Shown one piece after another: positions 50,601-63,504 of a DNA stretch of 64,000 nucleotides. The translations under genes were made by a program, and so were the position numbers. Position 1 is the first letter of the stretch, and each line of letters opens with the position of its first letter. The stretch spans positions 4,835,680 through 4,899,679 of the forward strand of contig OZ037767.1 of NCBI GenBank assembly GCA_964035545.1, read 5' to 3'. Source of the DNA: Bugula neritina. Lineage: Eukaryota; Bryozoa; Gymnolaemata; Cheilostomatida; Bugulidae. Below the pieces are notes generated by a model. The model was not told the DNA's origin and did no database searches. It worked only from the letters and a program-made list of their open reading frames with translations.

Positions 50601-53600
50601 TGAATTTACAAAGGAAGGGGGGGAGGGAGAATTGGCTACCATCTAAGTTCATTCTATACGGTGGTACCAAAACATGTAGCTTGCTGCTATGAACTTCTTA
50701 ATACATGATAATGCACTATAATACATCTTAATCAGTTACTCAACTTTAATTGAATTTTCATTACTACCTGATTTGAGTAGTTGCACAAAAATGTAATTAT
50801 CATTAGAAAAGAGTTGAGAAACTCAATGTAAGTGGTTTAAAATGTAAATGAAGGCTAACCCATTTATGTACTTTTGCATCTCTTGACTTGCTGTTTGCTG
50901 TTGGTGTCAGGTAAAAAGGGTGCATATGGAAAAAAAAAGGTGAAAATGGCACAATTTCAATATTAGGGTTTGGGGTGGTGGTTGGGGGTTTGTAATGGGG
51001 GTTTGGGAAAATTTAACACCAGTGTACCATTTTACTTACTTTCCCTTTTGCTCCACCATTACCTGTGCAAATTTTACTTAAAGTTATTTGCTGTTAGCTC
51101 AGGCTCTATAGATTCACTTAGTTGACTCTTAACAATTGAGCTGCTATCATTTGTTAAGAACTCAAGCTACATTTATTTCACATCATATTTTATTTACTGT
51201 TGAAAAGCACATCTTGCAACTTTAAGTAATTAAATTAATAAGTCACACTGAGCATGCTCTTAATTTATAACTCGAAATTTTGCGACAAGAGTTTAGCAAA
51301 AGTTCTACGTTTCATATATTTCATAAATGCTGTTTGGTATTTCATACTGTATAATAACCTCCAACTCACAATTTTATTATTTCCAATGAATGTTATATAG
51401 GTAATATATTATTATACAATTAATATAGTCTGTCTCGTAGGATCACTCGACCTTTTATAAAATGTCATTTTGAGAAAAACACCGGTGAAAATAGACAGAT
51501 TGAAAATGGGGCTCAGCGTCTATAAAAACCAATATAAAAGTCTATAAAAGTCCAATATAGCTTTTTGTTATAGCCCAGACTATTTTGTGCGTAGACTATA
51601 TTTTAGTTTGGAAGTACCCACTAGGTTGTTAACACATTTTAAGAGATTTTAAACTCTTTTTACAAGTTTTAGCATTTATGTTGGCTTTTTAGCTTTTTAT
51701 TAAGATAAACTTTTTAAAATAACAAATACATGTTGATAAAGCTTCTGTGAGTTAACAAAAATACGGGTTAAAACTCTATGCAATTTTTTTCTTAGGCAAA
51801 AGAGTTTGAATGATTGAAAGTTTAAAGAAAAATTAATAGCTCAATAGGTGGGTCATCACTGAAATTTGCCTTTCTTTCTGAGTAGTCTACATTCCAAATT
51901 TGCTTAGTTTTCACGTGAACTGTTTTGGACTTATCAGGTTTTAGATGCCCATTTCCGATCTGTCCATTTTAAAGTTCATATTTTCTACATTTTTTTTTGA
52001 AAGGTTGTGTTACCTCTGGTAGACCTTCATCAATTATCATTATGGAACATGATAGACAGACTATCTGCCACTAGGTTATAGGGAATATAGAGTTCTCTGC
52101 ATATAATACTCTGCACGGGCTGGGAGATTAACTTGGTTACGTTCTCACGATATAAAAGTGCAGCTATCATAACTTGTATATATATGCATATCATATTTCT
52201 ACTATAGGCTAACTCTTCTTTTTATTAATACATCACCTTCTGTATATATTATTGTGCAAAAGAATGCATAGCTGTAAACTGAAGTGCAGGTGACAACTGT
52301 TTGCAACAAGTGGCATTAAGATAAATTATATAATGTTACTATTTATTGGCAGCAAATCATAACTGGGTCATGTATTGACACCTAACTACATTTATTTATT
52401 TTCAGCCAAGTAATAGCTTAGTTTTAGTTTTATAATTCAGTTTGAAAAACCGAGAATATTGAGGTCATATTGGAAGAATTAGATTAAATGCATGGTACAA
52501 AGCATTGCCTCGTTTCAGCAATCAAAACCATTTTGAAAACTAGATTTCTATCCAGCTGCTATCCTCAGACAACCACTGTATATCAGAGATTGTATATAAG
52601 AGGTCATGTACCAGAGTTCACAAACAGCCAGTGATCACAGTGGCAGCTGATTAGAAGGTGCTGATGACACTCTACCAGCCTTTGATAAGTCTGATGATAT
52701 TTAGGCTACTACGGCAACCTTTACACTTATGGTGCCTTTCATATTTTAAATGTTGATTTCAATATTAGACCTTCATAGCATTTCTCATTTGCCTCCATGT
52801 TGTATAAATATATTACCAATTCACACTTGAAAATTTAGTTCTAATTTGATTTGATCACCCAGTTTTAGTTTTATAATATTTTTTACGAAATGTCCTGAGT
52901 TAGGTAAACTTGGTTTTTATGAAATAGGTATGTTTCAGCTTACTACGTGATTGATAGTTATTTGGGCACTTAGTAAAAAATCTATGCTACAGCAGGGGTT
53001 GAGGACTAAGCTGGCTGGTGCGGTGTTACAGCATGCATGCTATGCTCAGTTCCAGGACTATATTATGGCAGGTCTAGTAAGGTTGAATAGTGTTGTATTT
53101 AACCAAGTTGGCATTAACTTTAATGAAGATAGATTACTTTAAAGCTGTCACCTTTTTTAACCAACTTCATTTCTTTAAATGATGTTTTTTAGCTGGTTTG
53201 CTACTATCCCAGGATTGAGAGTAAATAGTATAGATACTCTAATTTGCATATTGTTTTGGTTGCCTTTGGAAGGCACAAGCCCATTCCCACGTGATACAAA
53301 CATACTCAAAGTTGTTGTAACAAATTTCACAATGAGCACTTAGCAACTATTTCAGAGTTTTAGCTGCTAGACTATAGGCAATATCACGTTACAAAACCCA
53401 TAAAGATTTCAAGACAGATAAGAAATGTTGAAGCAATATTGTCAATAAATAGTACAATATATATTTGTCTTGTATTCAGTTTTGCATTGCAATGGCAATC
53501 CATGAAAATGCAATAATCACTTTTGTATTGAATAAATAAATATGAAGTATTTGTACAAAATATATAAAAATAAATCAGCTCAAAATTTCCCTGTACATGA

Positions 53601-56600
53601 TTGTTTACAATTTGGTTTTATGCTAAAATACGTCTGATTCAAACAGCAGTTTCAGGTAAGATAGGTTGTGCTGGAGCAAACTTTCCCTGTGAGGCTAAGA
53701 TGCCCAGCGTGATACCTATTATGACTATAAGTGTCACAACTCCCACAGCTAATCCTATTATAATATAGTTCAAGTTGCTGAGTTGTGTCACTGCTTTATC
53801 TGTCTGTTCATCGTCTGTTTGACCAGCAATCGAAGGTGGAGGTACCGGCTTCTTTGTCGGCATCTTTGTGGTTTCGAAATATTTTACTGTAGGAATAATC
53901 GTAGTGGTCCTTGGTAATGTAGTTTTAGTTGGCACTTTGGTGCTTGTTTTAGCAGTTGTTGGGATTGTTGTGGTAGGTGTGGTGGTTGTAGTAGTAGTTG
54001 TAGTTGCTTTAGTAGTAGTTGTAGTTGGTGTAGTGGTGGTTGTAGTAGTGGTGGTGGTGGTTGGTGTAGTGGTGGTTGTAGTTGGTGTAGTGGTGGTTGT
54101 AGTTGGTGTAGTGGTGGTAGTAGTTGGTGTAGTTGTGGTAGTAGTTATGGGCTTCTTTATGGTGGTTGTGGATTTAAGTGTGGTTGTGCTTGTAGTTTCT
54201 GGAAACAGTGTAACATCAACACCATGATCTGGAATGTCTATATCTCCTCTATTTTGGGCCTCCACAACAACTGTAAATATAAACAAAACAATGTTAAACA
54301 TTTAAACAAAAGTGTAAACATAGGACATTGCCTGAGGGGCTTTCTACTTCTGTAAACTTGTATAGCAGCATTATCAGTAGAATAATTTTGTCTATTGTTT
54401 CAACTTCTGGAGATTCTAGTGAGCTTAGACCGCCCATGGCGAAGTTTATTACAATAATACCGGATAATAATAGAATAACAAGACTTGAGGACAAGATGAT
54501 GGATTAGCAGATTGCATGAAACAGATAGTCAACATTTCAATTATCAAAACAATTTGAGAAATGTTAGCATAGTCCTAGGACGTAGACAGTAGGTCACTGT
54601 GTGCGGTAGGCTATGACATCATAGCTGTTGATTCTCTGAATTAGAAAAAAATCTGTTTCCTGTTACGCCATATATTTTCACATAATTACACACATTATAC
54701 ATGCAGTATATTACTACAATCATAACAAGCAGTCACTGTGAAATGGTCTCGGGTAACAGGCAGGCCTACAGTGTTTTATGAATGGGGTTGCCCCTCGTGG
54801 AGTATGATATGTATTCATTATCTGGCACTGTAATAGGCACTGTAACATCTTGTCCCCAACACACACAGATACTATGATCATGATAAAGAATAAGATCATT
54901 AATCTGCTAGACTTTACAAAAGGCATGCAGTGCAATCAAATCTTTCTACTACCTTTTTTATTAACATAATTTATCATTTGCCGAATGAACATCTCAATGC
55001 AACGAGTGTCAACCAGGTTTTTGAGAACACTGACACCAGTTACAGGTGATGCAGGTGTTACAGGGACATGGCATTTAATTCACCTGGATGCAATAAACAA
55101 GCCAAAAATACAATGAATAAAAAAACTCTGCATTCATATTATATAATGCATACTTTTCGGAGAAAAAAACAATGTTACTGGAAAATATTTCATCTTTGCT
55201 CCAGTTAAACTACCCCCAGACATATATTTATAGGAGAAACAGAAGGGTAGAGGGGTGGGACTGAAACAATTCAATTAGAAAATAACAATTTCAAATTTGT
55301 ATATTTAACTAAAATGTAGCCGAATAGAATGTGGCAGGACGATTGATGCGTGTAATGATTATTATAATTCATAAACACTGGACTTATGTTGATTCACTGG
55401 CGTCAATCTGCCTCAGGCTACTAGGTTACACAACACTGCACACATGCGTACACACATGTATGGGAGTTGCTAAGGCTAGATGACCTTACATAGTGGTCAA
55501 TTCACTCGGTTGAATTATGGGTTAGAACTTAGACTACCACCAGTAATTCTACCACACGTTTATAATTCATTCGACCATTCAAGTGCAGCAGCTGAGAAAC
55601 TGCTTGTAATACTGGTTGATGTGGTACTGCAGTACTCCTTCTACCACCGTAACAGACCTTCAAATCAGAGACTCTAAAATGGAGACTCTAGTCACTAGTA
55701 TATTGGTTACTAAATCATAAGTTCTGGAATAGGGATTAAGCTCATGTTCAAACAATAACTTGCACCACAATTATTCAACATGTCATTGCCTAACATCAGT
55801 TGGAAATTGTTTTTGCAGTCATTTTCTATTTGGCAGCATTTGGCTGCCAGAGTGGCTTTGTACAACATAACAACTACCAGCACTAAAACACATAGGATAG
55901 TATGCAGTTAAACCTACAACCAACCAGAAAACATTTCCACACTTCTGACTGGACTATTTTCTAACTAAAAACAAAGCAAATTGCACAATAATTGAGACTA
56001 AGTCATAAACATCTCTGTCCAGGAAATTGACCATTGCCAAACATTTGATGTCAAACTACACAGCCATTCTATCAATCACGTACTTGGAAACTAAATAAAT
56101 CATTAAAAGGATTGCAAGCAGAAGGAGTTCTATCCTTTGACCTTACTTTTGGAGAGAGCAAATGTCACAATCCTAAACACTAATGATAATGTTGCTTGCA
56201 ACTTCTTCATGGCTGTTCAGATAATTAACTCTGCCAGAGTTCTATAACTCGTAGATGACTACCAAGTTTGCTATGGTATAACCTAGCCCCTCTTTTTCTT
56301 ACTCTCTCAATCTATCTAGGTAAAATTGCATGGGTTAGGATTTTAATTTTGCCTAAAACTTCACTCAATGCCCCTCCCCTCTCTTACAACTATGAACAAC
56401 CTGTTCCAGACTGTCACTTTGTGATAAGCATCTTTGACTGTGTGAGAAGTAGAAGCCAGACTCCATGGTGTTAAAACTCTTATCATTAATTTACTATAAG
56501 TTCTACCATGTTTAGGAATTATGAAATATTTGCACCCATTCGCCTCAACACCACAACTATTGGTTGGCAAGCCTAACTGAATTGCCACAAAAGATCCGGT

Positions 56601-59600
56601 TCGAAGTTTTATAGCTACAAGTTGAATTCTCTTGCATGGCTGCCTATGTTTGATTTTAGATTAATTAATTTGTTTACGTTGGTTGAACAGCCAGTGCATG
56701 AATTTGTACTTGGAGTATGGTTAGGCAAATTAATACATGGATTACACAACTGCTAAGGAATTCATTGGAAAACAAAAGGATTACATAATTTCATTAAAAT
56801 TCTTAATTTATTTCTAATTTACCATGACTTAGTGGTTAGAGCGCTGACCTAGTGTAATAAACATGTGCTAGGCTTTGGGTTCTAATCCCATCAGGGCTGT
56901 AATAAGTCCTAAGCCCATTCCAAATCCTCCTCATTTTGAACAAGCATATAATATATAGTTGTGACTACTGAATTATTCAGATATTAAATTGAAAATTACT
57001 AACATAAAACAAAAATACATACTACTCTAACCTACTATGAAATAAATATATAGAGTAATTTTGAACTGGTGTGCATATTTTTTACTAACACATATTTGAG
57101 CTGTAATTAATTACCTATAATGCAATACCATATACGCTGATGACACAAGAGAGGTATGTATCTATATATTTATATAAGAGAGATGTGTATTTAACTATTT
57201 ATATACATATGTATAACTAGATGATGGCGTAACCCAAGTACCTGTTGAATAAAATGGTACACAAGGTCCTGAATCCTTACATGTCATTTTGCTTTCTCCC
57301 CTGCAGTGTTATGCTGATTTAATAAAATAATCAACTTAAACTTCATTTGTATTCGTACCTCGTATAATTTCAAAAACATCATCTTTTTTGTATCAGTGCC
57401 AACTATTACCTGCAATTTATCTTAAATTTGAAAACAAGTCTAATAATGAAATCTTTGTATATGGAGTTCTATTTTAAGCATTATTCATGCAGTAGCACCT
57501 GTACATAATATATATCAGGTACAAATTACAATGACCTTGTTTCAAAATGCACTATTACTAACTTCATAGTAGGTGTACATATTCATATGCTGAAAGTATG
57601 TTGGGATATTGATGCCAGACAAGCAGCACCCAAGAAAGAAAGCCGCTGTTGGGGCAGAAATAATAACTGGTTCCCTTTATCAGCATTAGGCTATAGCTAC
57701 GTGCTTCTAAATTTTTTCCCTTAATATAATATATAAGTTTTTTTTAAAAAAAATATAGAGATCAGCTAAGTTGACTCCCAAGTGTAGTGCATGTGGCAGG
57801 TGTCTAGCTAGAAGAGCTACACGTAAGTAGTAAGGATTATAAGTAGAATATATTACTTGTGGTGCAAGTATGCTATACATTCTAACTTAATATCGTCTGC
57901 AAAAAATGTTAAATTCACTTTAATCCTCACCACAAACCCATCATATTCTACTAAGCCATTTAGACTAGAGCATTAAACAACTAGGTCAATTATAATAACA
58001 TATTAAGCAAGATGTGGATAAAATTTTAGGCAAAAGTTAGTTATGGCCATGAAATGAAAAAGATGTTGAGTAAAAGTTAGGGAAGAAACTACTTTGCTGT
58101 TTCACCCCTTAGCTTATCCACCCCTGCTCTTGAACTCAACTTTAATAACTTCCGGAAAAGAGTTAAATTTGGTTGCTCAAACTTTGGAGTGCACTTGTAT
58201 TTGAAAGCAATCATTTATTGGTAGTTTGAGTGAGGTTTGTATATTTCGCCCTAGAGTGCCAATTGTTCAGTTACAGTTACATAACTTTTTTTCTTATGTA
58301 AATGCACTTTATTATTTAAACTATCAACTTACTTCTACTGTCAGTTTCATTAGCCAATTGCTGTAATATAATTCAAAACACCTGGTTGAGAATTACACTT
58401 TTACTTCTCAGCATACCTTAAGAGCTAGTGATGTAATTAGGTACATATAAACGATTCCATTCGAACTTTTAGCTAAGTAATACAACAAGGTTATGAAGTT
58501 TCACCGTACTATAACAAGGTAATATATAGCAAGGAAAAGTATAGCAAAATAATGTATAATCTATTGCCTAGTTTTAGCTTATCTACTGGTTTATATGCTT
58601 TCTATACCAGCTTTCTAAAAGAATTCCTCAAACAAATTTTTCTGTTTTTTTTTGCCAATTCTACTTTATAAGAAGCTAACAGCGTTAATTTGTTATTTGC
58701 ACTTTCATGCTGGCGCTTAGGAAACGAACTGCTCACTTCAACCACAATAACATTAACTTATTAAATTGATTTTAAGTATATTCTATGTAATTCAATTTTA
58801 ACGTCAGCACCATGGGGACCACAGGATATGCAGTCATCGGTCTCCTGCTGCCATATTGCATTGTGTTTCTACTTTCTACTCACGTTACCTTCTCAGTTTG
58901 TAAATACTTGTATATGTAACTGGTAATTAGTACAAGGTGTGTTGACATGCAGCTGTAACAGTAGACTTCAGGCCCAACTGTGAAAGGGTTTTCATAGATT
59001 TTCAATGAGGAGCAGAAATTCAAGTTGTTTTAGAATTACTTGCTGTAGGTTTATATGATTTAGCTAGACAGCTTATGTAATTAATATCTATAATCAAATA
59101 CTCGATCAACAGTTCTTCAAATATTAGGCAGCTGCAAGACCAAACAATCAGTTGTTCTTTTAAGAATGTACTAATTTTTGGCTGTTATTTCCTACAGATA
59201 AAACTATAATGTACTTTTCAAAGATTTATATGTTGATGATTACTGTCATGTGGTAGCATCATTACCAGCTAATGAAATATTGAGAAATGCTAGCTCTTAT
59301 GTTGAGCCTTGTTCAGACAGCAGAGGAGTGGCGGAAGTGAGATAACAAGTGAATACTGTTTGCTAATTCCTTATTTGAATCACCTGTGTTTACCTTCAAA
59401 TCAAAAAGTAGATGTCACAGCCAAGTAGTCTCAAATTGTAATTTCAAACTTGAAGTAAACTTACTGGTTTGTTTATGCTGCAAAAAGGCAGCTGCTGTTT
59501 CAACAACTATTGGCTGGTTTTCATTTTGGCAGCAATGGCCATTCATAAAACGTTCCCACATAAAAAATATGGTCCAGCCTTTGAATGTGAAGCACTGTGG

Positions 59601-62600
59601 TCCACTGCCCTTACTTACACTGTCAACCTTTTGAAATTAGAGTAAGTAAGCTGCCTCAAAGGCTTCTAGCTGCCTTGAGAAATAATCATACTATTACTAA
59701 TCAGGGTTATAACAGATTTAGCTAATTGCTCAGTAGGTTAACTGAATTATGCCGAAGGTTAACTGACAGGGCTACCGGTTAATTTAATTAGTTGTAGATT
59801 AATTTTATTATAATTTATGTTGGCGTCTTCTTGGATGCAACAAAAGCTTCACCTATTTTGCCCTCTATTTGGGCAAAGAGTTGAAACTTTCCAAAAGATG
59901 TTATGAAACCTACAACGCTGCAACAGCATAACACATTGCCAGATTTTGCACTACATATTTAGTGCCTGTAACTGATTAAAATACCACATATTTATCAGCC
60001 AAAGCTCTTCTACTCATAACCAACACAGTCTCATCTGTTCATTTCATTCACACAAATATTTACTTTGCTCAAACCATGCACTGAACATCAAGGCTGTGAT
60101 CCATCATTTCTATAAATCTAAAACTTGGAGAAGACCAAGATTGTTTCACATTTCATGATTTGTTTTGATTTGCATGCTGAAAGGGAGGGGGGGAGAGACT
60201 AGACTGATTTCTTGTAAAATAGCTCAAGGTTCTTCACTTGACCTTCACTCGTTAATCCGACTAACGAAATAGCTATGCTGCTCGCTTACTGTTTTTATTA
60301 CAAAATTAAAAGTTCCTGTTTGTTATCAAATCCACTAATTAATACAAAAACTACCAGTATTCACCATAACAACTTGTTATAGCTCTCAAAAATATTTAAA
60401 TTTACATTAAATTATGCACATCAAATGCCCTTTCAATTTTTTCACATAATGCAATCGCATTCACGAGGAAACATTGTCAAGAAATTCTTGCATGTCTAAA
60501 TATAAAAACAAAACTGAAGAGCATAATAAATAATTTATGACTATCACTCCTTATTGTTTTTGTTAAATAAGCTGAAAGCACTGAAACGGCAGCCATTGTT
60601 TGCAGTCATGAAAAATCTTCACCTACAATCAATCATTCAATTTTGGGCATACATCTTCCAAAGCAACCAAAGATTTATGCAAGAAGCTGGTCGTAATTAG
60701 ATCTTAGAAATATTTTAAAGCAAGCTGGTAAACATGATTGTTATATACTAATATTAATTAAAGTCAAACAACATCAGTAATTGGTTTTTATTTAAACTCA
60801 GTGTCTTCGAAGCTATAAAAAAGTGTCAAAACCAACTTGATACATCTAGATGCAGCTTACTCTCCCATTGAATGTCAATCAATATCAGGGTACTTGGCAG
60901 CAACTTTCAGCCAGTAAATTTTTAGCTGCCAATTTGTTGGCATATAGCATTGTTTATGCTGCTCTAAAATACCTAGACAGTTTTGGTGACGGCTAAATCT
61001 TCCAGATTAGCCACACCTGACGTCAACACAGTACTATTTATAGATTATACTTTATGGCAAAATAACTTACGTTGAAAATTTTTAATTTTTTGTTTGCCAT
61101 GAATTACCATAACCTCAGCAAATTTTATTCTCACGACTTGGTGTATAGTAACTGAAGCTTGTGATGGTTATTTTATTGGGAGGAAATTTATTAATCATAT
61201 GTTTGGTAAAAGGACACCCTAGTTGTATCCTATGTATGTTGTGAAAGCGGCTGTCATGTGTCAGCATGTTCTTGTTATATAATATCAACTTTCACCCCCT
61301 GGAGAAACCGACTGACAGACTAAACTCTTGCACTCTTGCAACATGCTAACCAATATTTACAACCCGTTCTTTGAATACTAATATTACATATGCCCCAAGG
61401 GCCTCCCATGTTGACCAAAATTGTAAAGTTTTCAATATAAATATTTAGTAGCGATGTTAATAAAAGTTTGACTTTTTCAATTGATTTCATTCAAGCGTAG
61501 GCTTTTGGGGTTTATATTTTACTGCATGCGGATGTATTTTGCAAAAAGTCAATAACAAGCATTTTGCACTAATTCAGCTGTGGCTGATGGCTTATGTTGG
61601 GTCTGAATCAAATGAATACTTGTGCACTGTTGATGTCCTTAGACTGGTTATGTGATACTACCAGCAGCCCCAGCAACTTGAGATATATAAATAGTAACTC
61701 ACAGTAAACAAATACATCGGCACTAGAGTAAAGTAATTTTGTGAGCTTTTGTGTTGTAACATTGAAACAAGTGTTTACCATTACTTACTGCTATAATGAG
61801 AGGTTGAAAGATGCTTTCAAAAAGTATCAAAGTTTCTAATACTGGCTGAAGGGTTCTATTTGAAAACCATGAATGATCACTCAACCAGAAATTGGGTTAG
61901 ACAAAAATCTGTGCCAACCTATAAATTTGGTAAAGCGTATATAAAACTGTCTAACCTTAATCTCCTGTCTCTAAATGTGTGTGAAATAAAATGGTGGTAA
62001 TCCCCATAGGCATAAACAGCTTGTTTTTGATTTCTGGGTGGAGTTACGAAAAAAAACACCACGTTGTAATAACTATTGTACAATTATTGTAATTGATGTA
62101 ACAATTATGATGTGTAAATTTTATGCAAATATTCTAAAAGTGAATGGAACTTTTGATAACCAAGAAAGTAAATATGTTAATTGCTTTTATATTGTCAAGC
62201 TGTGTGTTACTATAATGTATACATATCTGACCCAGTAAATGTAACAATCTAGGACTTGAAGACTAACCACAAGGTACTAGTCCTACCTAGTCTTGCTGAC
62301 CTTTACTATACTATCAATTTGCTTAATGGTAATACTACAAAACAGAAGCTGCAATATCACACCATGATTGAGGAGTGTATAGTGGTGGTGTATGGTGGTT
62401 GTAATTATTATGCTATAGTTATGAAGAGAGTGTAATACTATGCGAGTATCAGTGTGTTAGAACAATACAGCCACTTTTACTTTGGCCTGTATAACACAGA
62501 TGTGGGAGACAAAATCTTTCTAAGCTTGGCCTTTTTTTAACATATACAAAGGATTTTGTTCAAATCCACGTACGGTGATAGATCTAGAGAAAGAGAAAAT

Positions 62601-63504
62601 ATCTATTGCAAATGTTGAAGGCAGAAGACTAAGTTTAATGTACTAACCTGCTTCAAAATATAGCAATATTATTCCTAATAAAGAGTAGTAGATAAATCTA
62701 TTATGAAAGTCTTTCATTTCTTTAGAGTATATTCAGAAAGTTATATAATATCCTTCAGGCCTGTTAGCCCTCCTTCAATCTGGAGTATATTCACTACCAG
62801 TCGCTGTGTTTACTTCAAGTTATTACCCGGTGTCTCTCTATTTTCCCTTCCATACAGATTGGTTAGAAAATCACGTTTGTGAATAACTCTTCTGAATTCC
62901 AGTTATTTAGAATAAATGAGAGACGTGGCTCAACCAATCACATTACTGCAATGATTCCGGATCATTGTACCCTGATGACATAACTCCAAAACATGTTTCG
63001 CAATGTGGTTGCGTTATCACCAAAGAGACCTTGTAAAATGATTAATATGTCGTTTTGCTAAGTAGATGCACTAAATAGTGATTTGTGAGTTGAGTTTAGT
63101 GAGTAGACGACCTGTACTAGCTATTACGCTGCGCAACCATAGCTATTGCTAAGCATCAACACATTTGTAATAAGCAATAAATAAACGGCACCACCTAAAA
63201 ATTAGTTTTATTTGGTCAATAACCTTTTCATTACGTAGTTGTATACTGGTTGCCAATATAAGTGACGATGATACACTGTACAACATGATGTACAGTCAAA
63301 TGTACCGGAAGACAGAGTATGCTATTTGTGTTGTAGAAGTCTTTGCAAGCTACTAATGCTAAAGAGGAAGATGCCGGCCAGAAAGAGAAAGAGATCAGGG
63401 AGTTGCAGAAGAAAGTGGACATGCTGACTCTAGAACTCGCTCAGAAAGACGCATCTAGAGAGAGTTCTCAGAGAGAGATGATGTCGACTGGGAGAGAAAA
63501 TGAG
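38699..63504 (+). CDS. Coiled-coil protein, 5' part, unknown family
   Basis: Seven exons: 38699-38860, 39331-39462, 39779-39862, 40441-40637, 42305-42390, 43009-43109 and 63337-63504, all GT-AG and phase-consistent, giving 310 residues with no stop before the right edge. The start is the first ATG after an in-frame TGA at 38678. The N-terminus (MALKPMNLIGTINILDRGDG) precedes a charged helix (RTARNRAQRKQDETRNELN), an acidic part (SEEEGRGGDDAEMKYVSDVDELYDIL), then long heptad-like helices: LEEAEKVVSDTLDTAKDLTQ, KKMEKALSTAKEDLQLMSEK, LDEKDEKIQMLYKQIEVKSM and KEIRELQKKVDMLTLELAQK. There is no signal peptide or membrane segment, so it is probably cytoplasmic, cytoskeletal or ciliary (the last only suggested by an X-box-like promoter motif). 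Exon 7 lies beyond a roughly 20 kb intron; its membership rests on strand, phase and coiled-coil character. Family not recognised. Confidence 0.72.
40989..41075. repeat. Two-copy 48-bp direct repeat in coiled-coil gene intron 4
   Basis: CTAGACATCAGTGTGTAGTT and CTAGATATCAGTGTGTAGTT start two adjacent units about 48 bp apart. Both continue with AGTTAT and ATACATCTAAATGT. Confidence 0.8.
42632..42680. repeat. Short 12-bp tandem repeat
   Basis: Four variants of TACCTTTATGGT in a row (TACCTCTATGA, TACCTTTATGA, TACATTTATGG) within coiled-coil gene intron 5. Confidence 0.75.
44580..44710 (-). mobile_element. Possible old tRNA-derived SINE remnant
   Basis: On the minus strand, GGAGTAGTTAGTCTAGTGG resembles an A-box and TTGATTCAAATC a B-box at tRNA-like spacing. 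The body shared by the other SINEs is not recognisable, so this is a remnant or a different family. Confidence 0.25.
45251..45382 (-). mobile_element. MITE-like element, copy 6
   Basis: Begins AGGTGCAGTAATTGAGAAAA and ends ATGCACCT, so the terminal inverted repeat AGGTGCA is exact. Interior words CTATGTTCTAGAGCAAAATG, CCCCAAACCAAAATATGTTG and AAAAGAACTTGGGTTAT match other copies in reverse orientation. Confidence 0.65.
49482..49634 (-). mobile_element. MITE-like element, copy 7
   Basis: Shares TAATGGAGAAATTGAGACAA, CCTGTGTTCTAGATTGCAAA and TGTAGCAAAGAAATTATGTT with the family. The right terminus reads ACTGCACTT; the left terminus is degraded. Confidence 0.5.
53639..54301 (-). CDS. Thr-rich mucin-like type I membrane protein, single exon
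   Basis: A 220-residue open frame without introns. It starts with a good signal peptide (MFNIVLFIFTVVVEA, cleavage before QN), which supports the ATG at 54301. Residues about 36-150 are almost all Thr with regular Pro (TTTTTTP units) and some Lys, typical of a densely O-glycosylated mucin-like stalk. A membrane helix follows (YIIIGLAVGVVTLIVIIGITLGIL), then a short cytoplasmic tail. The tail ends in ETAV, which fits a class I PDZ-binding motif (S/T-x-hydrophobic). The protein is therefore probably at the cell surface and possibly tethered to a PDZ scaffold (inferred). The gene lies antisense within the long intron of the coiled-coil gene. The family cannot be named because low complexity dominates. 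The opposite-strand valine-rich frame is its shadow. Confidence 0.75.
   Translation of the reverse strand: MFNIVLFIFTVVVEAQNRGDIDIPDHGVDVTLFPETTSTTTLKSTTTIKKPITTTTTTPTTTTTTPTTTTTTPTTTTTTPTTTTTTTTTTTPTTTTTKATTTTTTTTTPTTTIPTTAKTSTKVPTKTTLPRTTTIIPTVKYFETTKMPTKKPVPPPSIAGQTDDEQTDKAVTQLSNLNYIIIGLAVGVVTLIVIIGITLGILASQGKFAPAQPILPETAV
53930..54160 (-). repeat. Coding minisatellite (Thr/Pro repeats)
   Basis: Imperfect units of about 21-24 bp, plus-strand words GGTGTAGTGGTGGTTGTAGTT, encoding TTTTTTP-type repeats in the mucin-like gene. Near-identical neighbouring units suggest length polymorphism. Confidence 0.85.
54302..63336. other. Second half of the large coiled-coil gene intron
   Basis: No exon is supported. 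It holds the 5' flank of the mucin-like gene and a SINE-related copy at 56820-56940. A short hydrophobic frame at 54294-54494 has no ATG in a suitable place. The remainder is AT-rich without recognised features. Confidence 0.45.
56820..56941 (+). mobile_element. tRNA-derived SINE-like element, divergent copy 4
   Basis: Head TTAGTGGTTAGAGCGCTGAC resembles an A-box, and GGGTTCTAATCCC a B-box. The usual body is replaced by ATAAGTCCTAAGCCCATTCC, CTCCTCATTTTGAA. Spacing between boxes is tRNA-like with an insertion. It is related to, but distinct from, copies 1-3. Confidence 0.5.

Larger units (their letters stand above)
43110..53638. other. First half of the large coiled-coil gene intron
   Basis: No exon was found on either strand. 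Visible contents: MITE copies at 45251-45382 and 49482-49634, a possible old SINE remnant at about 44580-44700, a short CCAGCCAGCACCAG repeat near 46920, and several G-rich runs (47745, 49410, 50610, 50960). Open frames here are short and lack splice or domain support. Confidence 0.45.

Noticed and set aside
52951-53142. 63-residue plus-strand frame in the large intron as a coiled-coil exon
   Set aside because: It has no heptad pattern and no suitable acceptor or donor pair.
53868-54227. Valine-rich 119-residue open frame on the plus strand
   Set aside because: It is the exact complement of the Thr-Pro repeat of the mucin-like gene, which has a signal peptide, membrane helix and stop on the minus strand.
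54294-54494. Hydrophobic open frame as a 5' exon of the mucin-like gene
   Set aside because: It lacks a well-placed ATG, and the continuous frame from 54301 already supplies a complete signal peptide.
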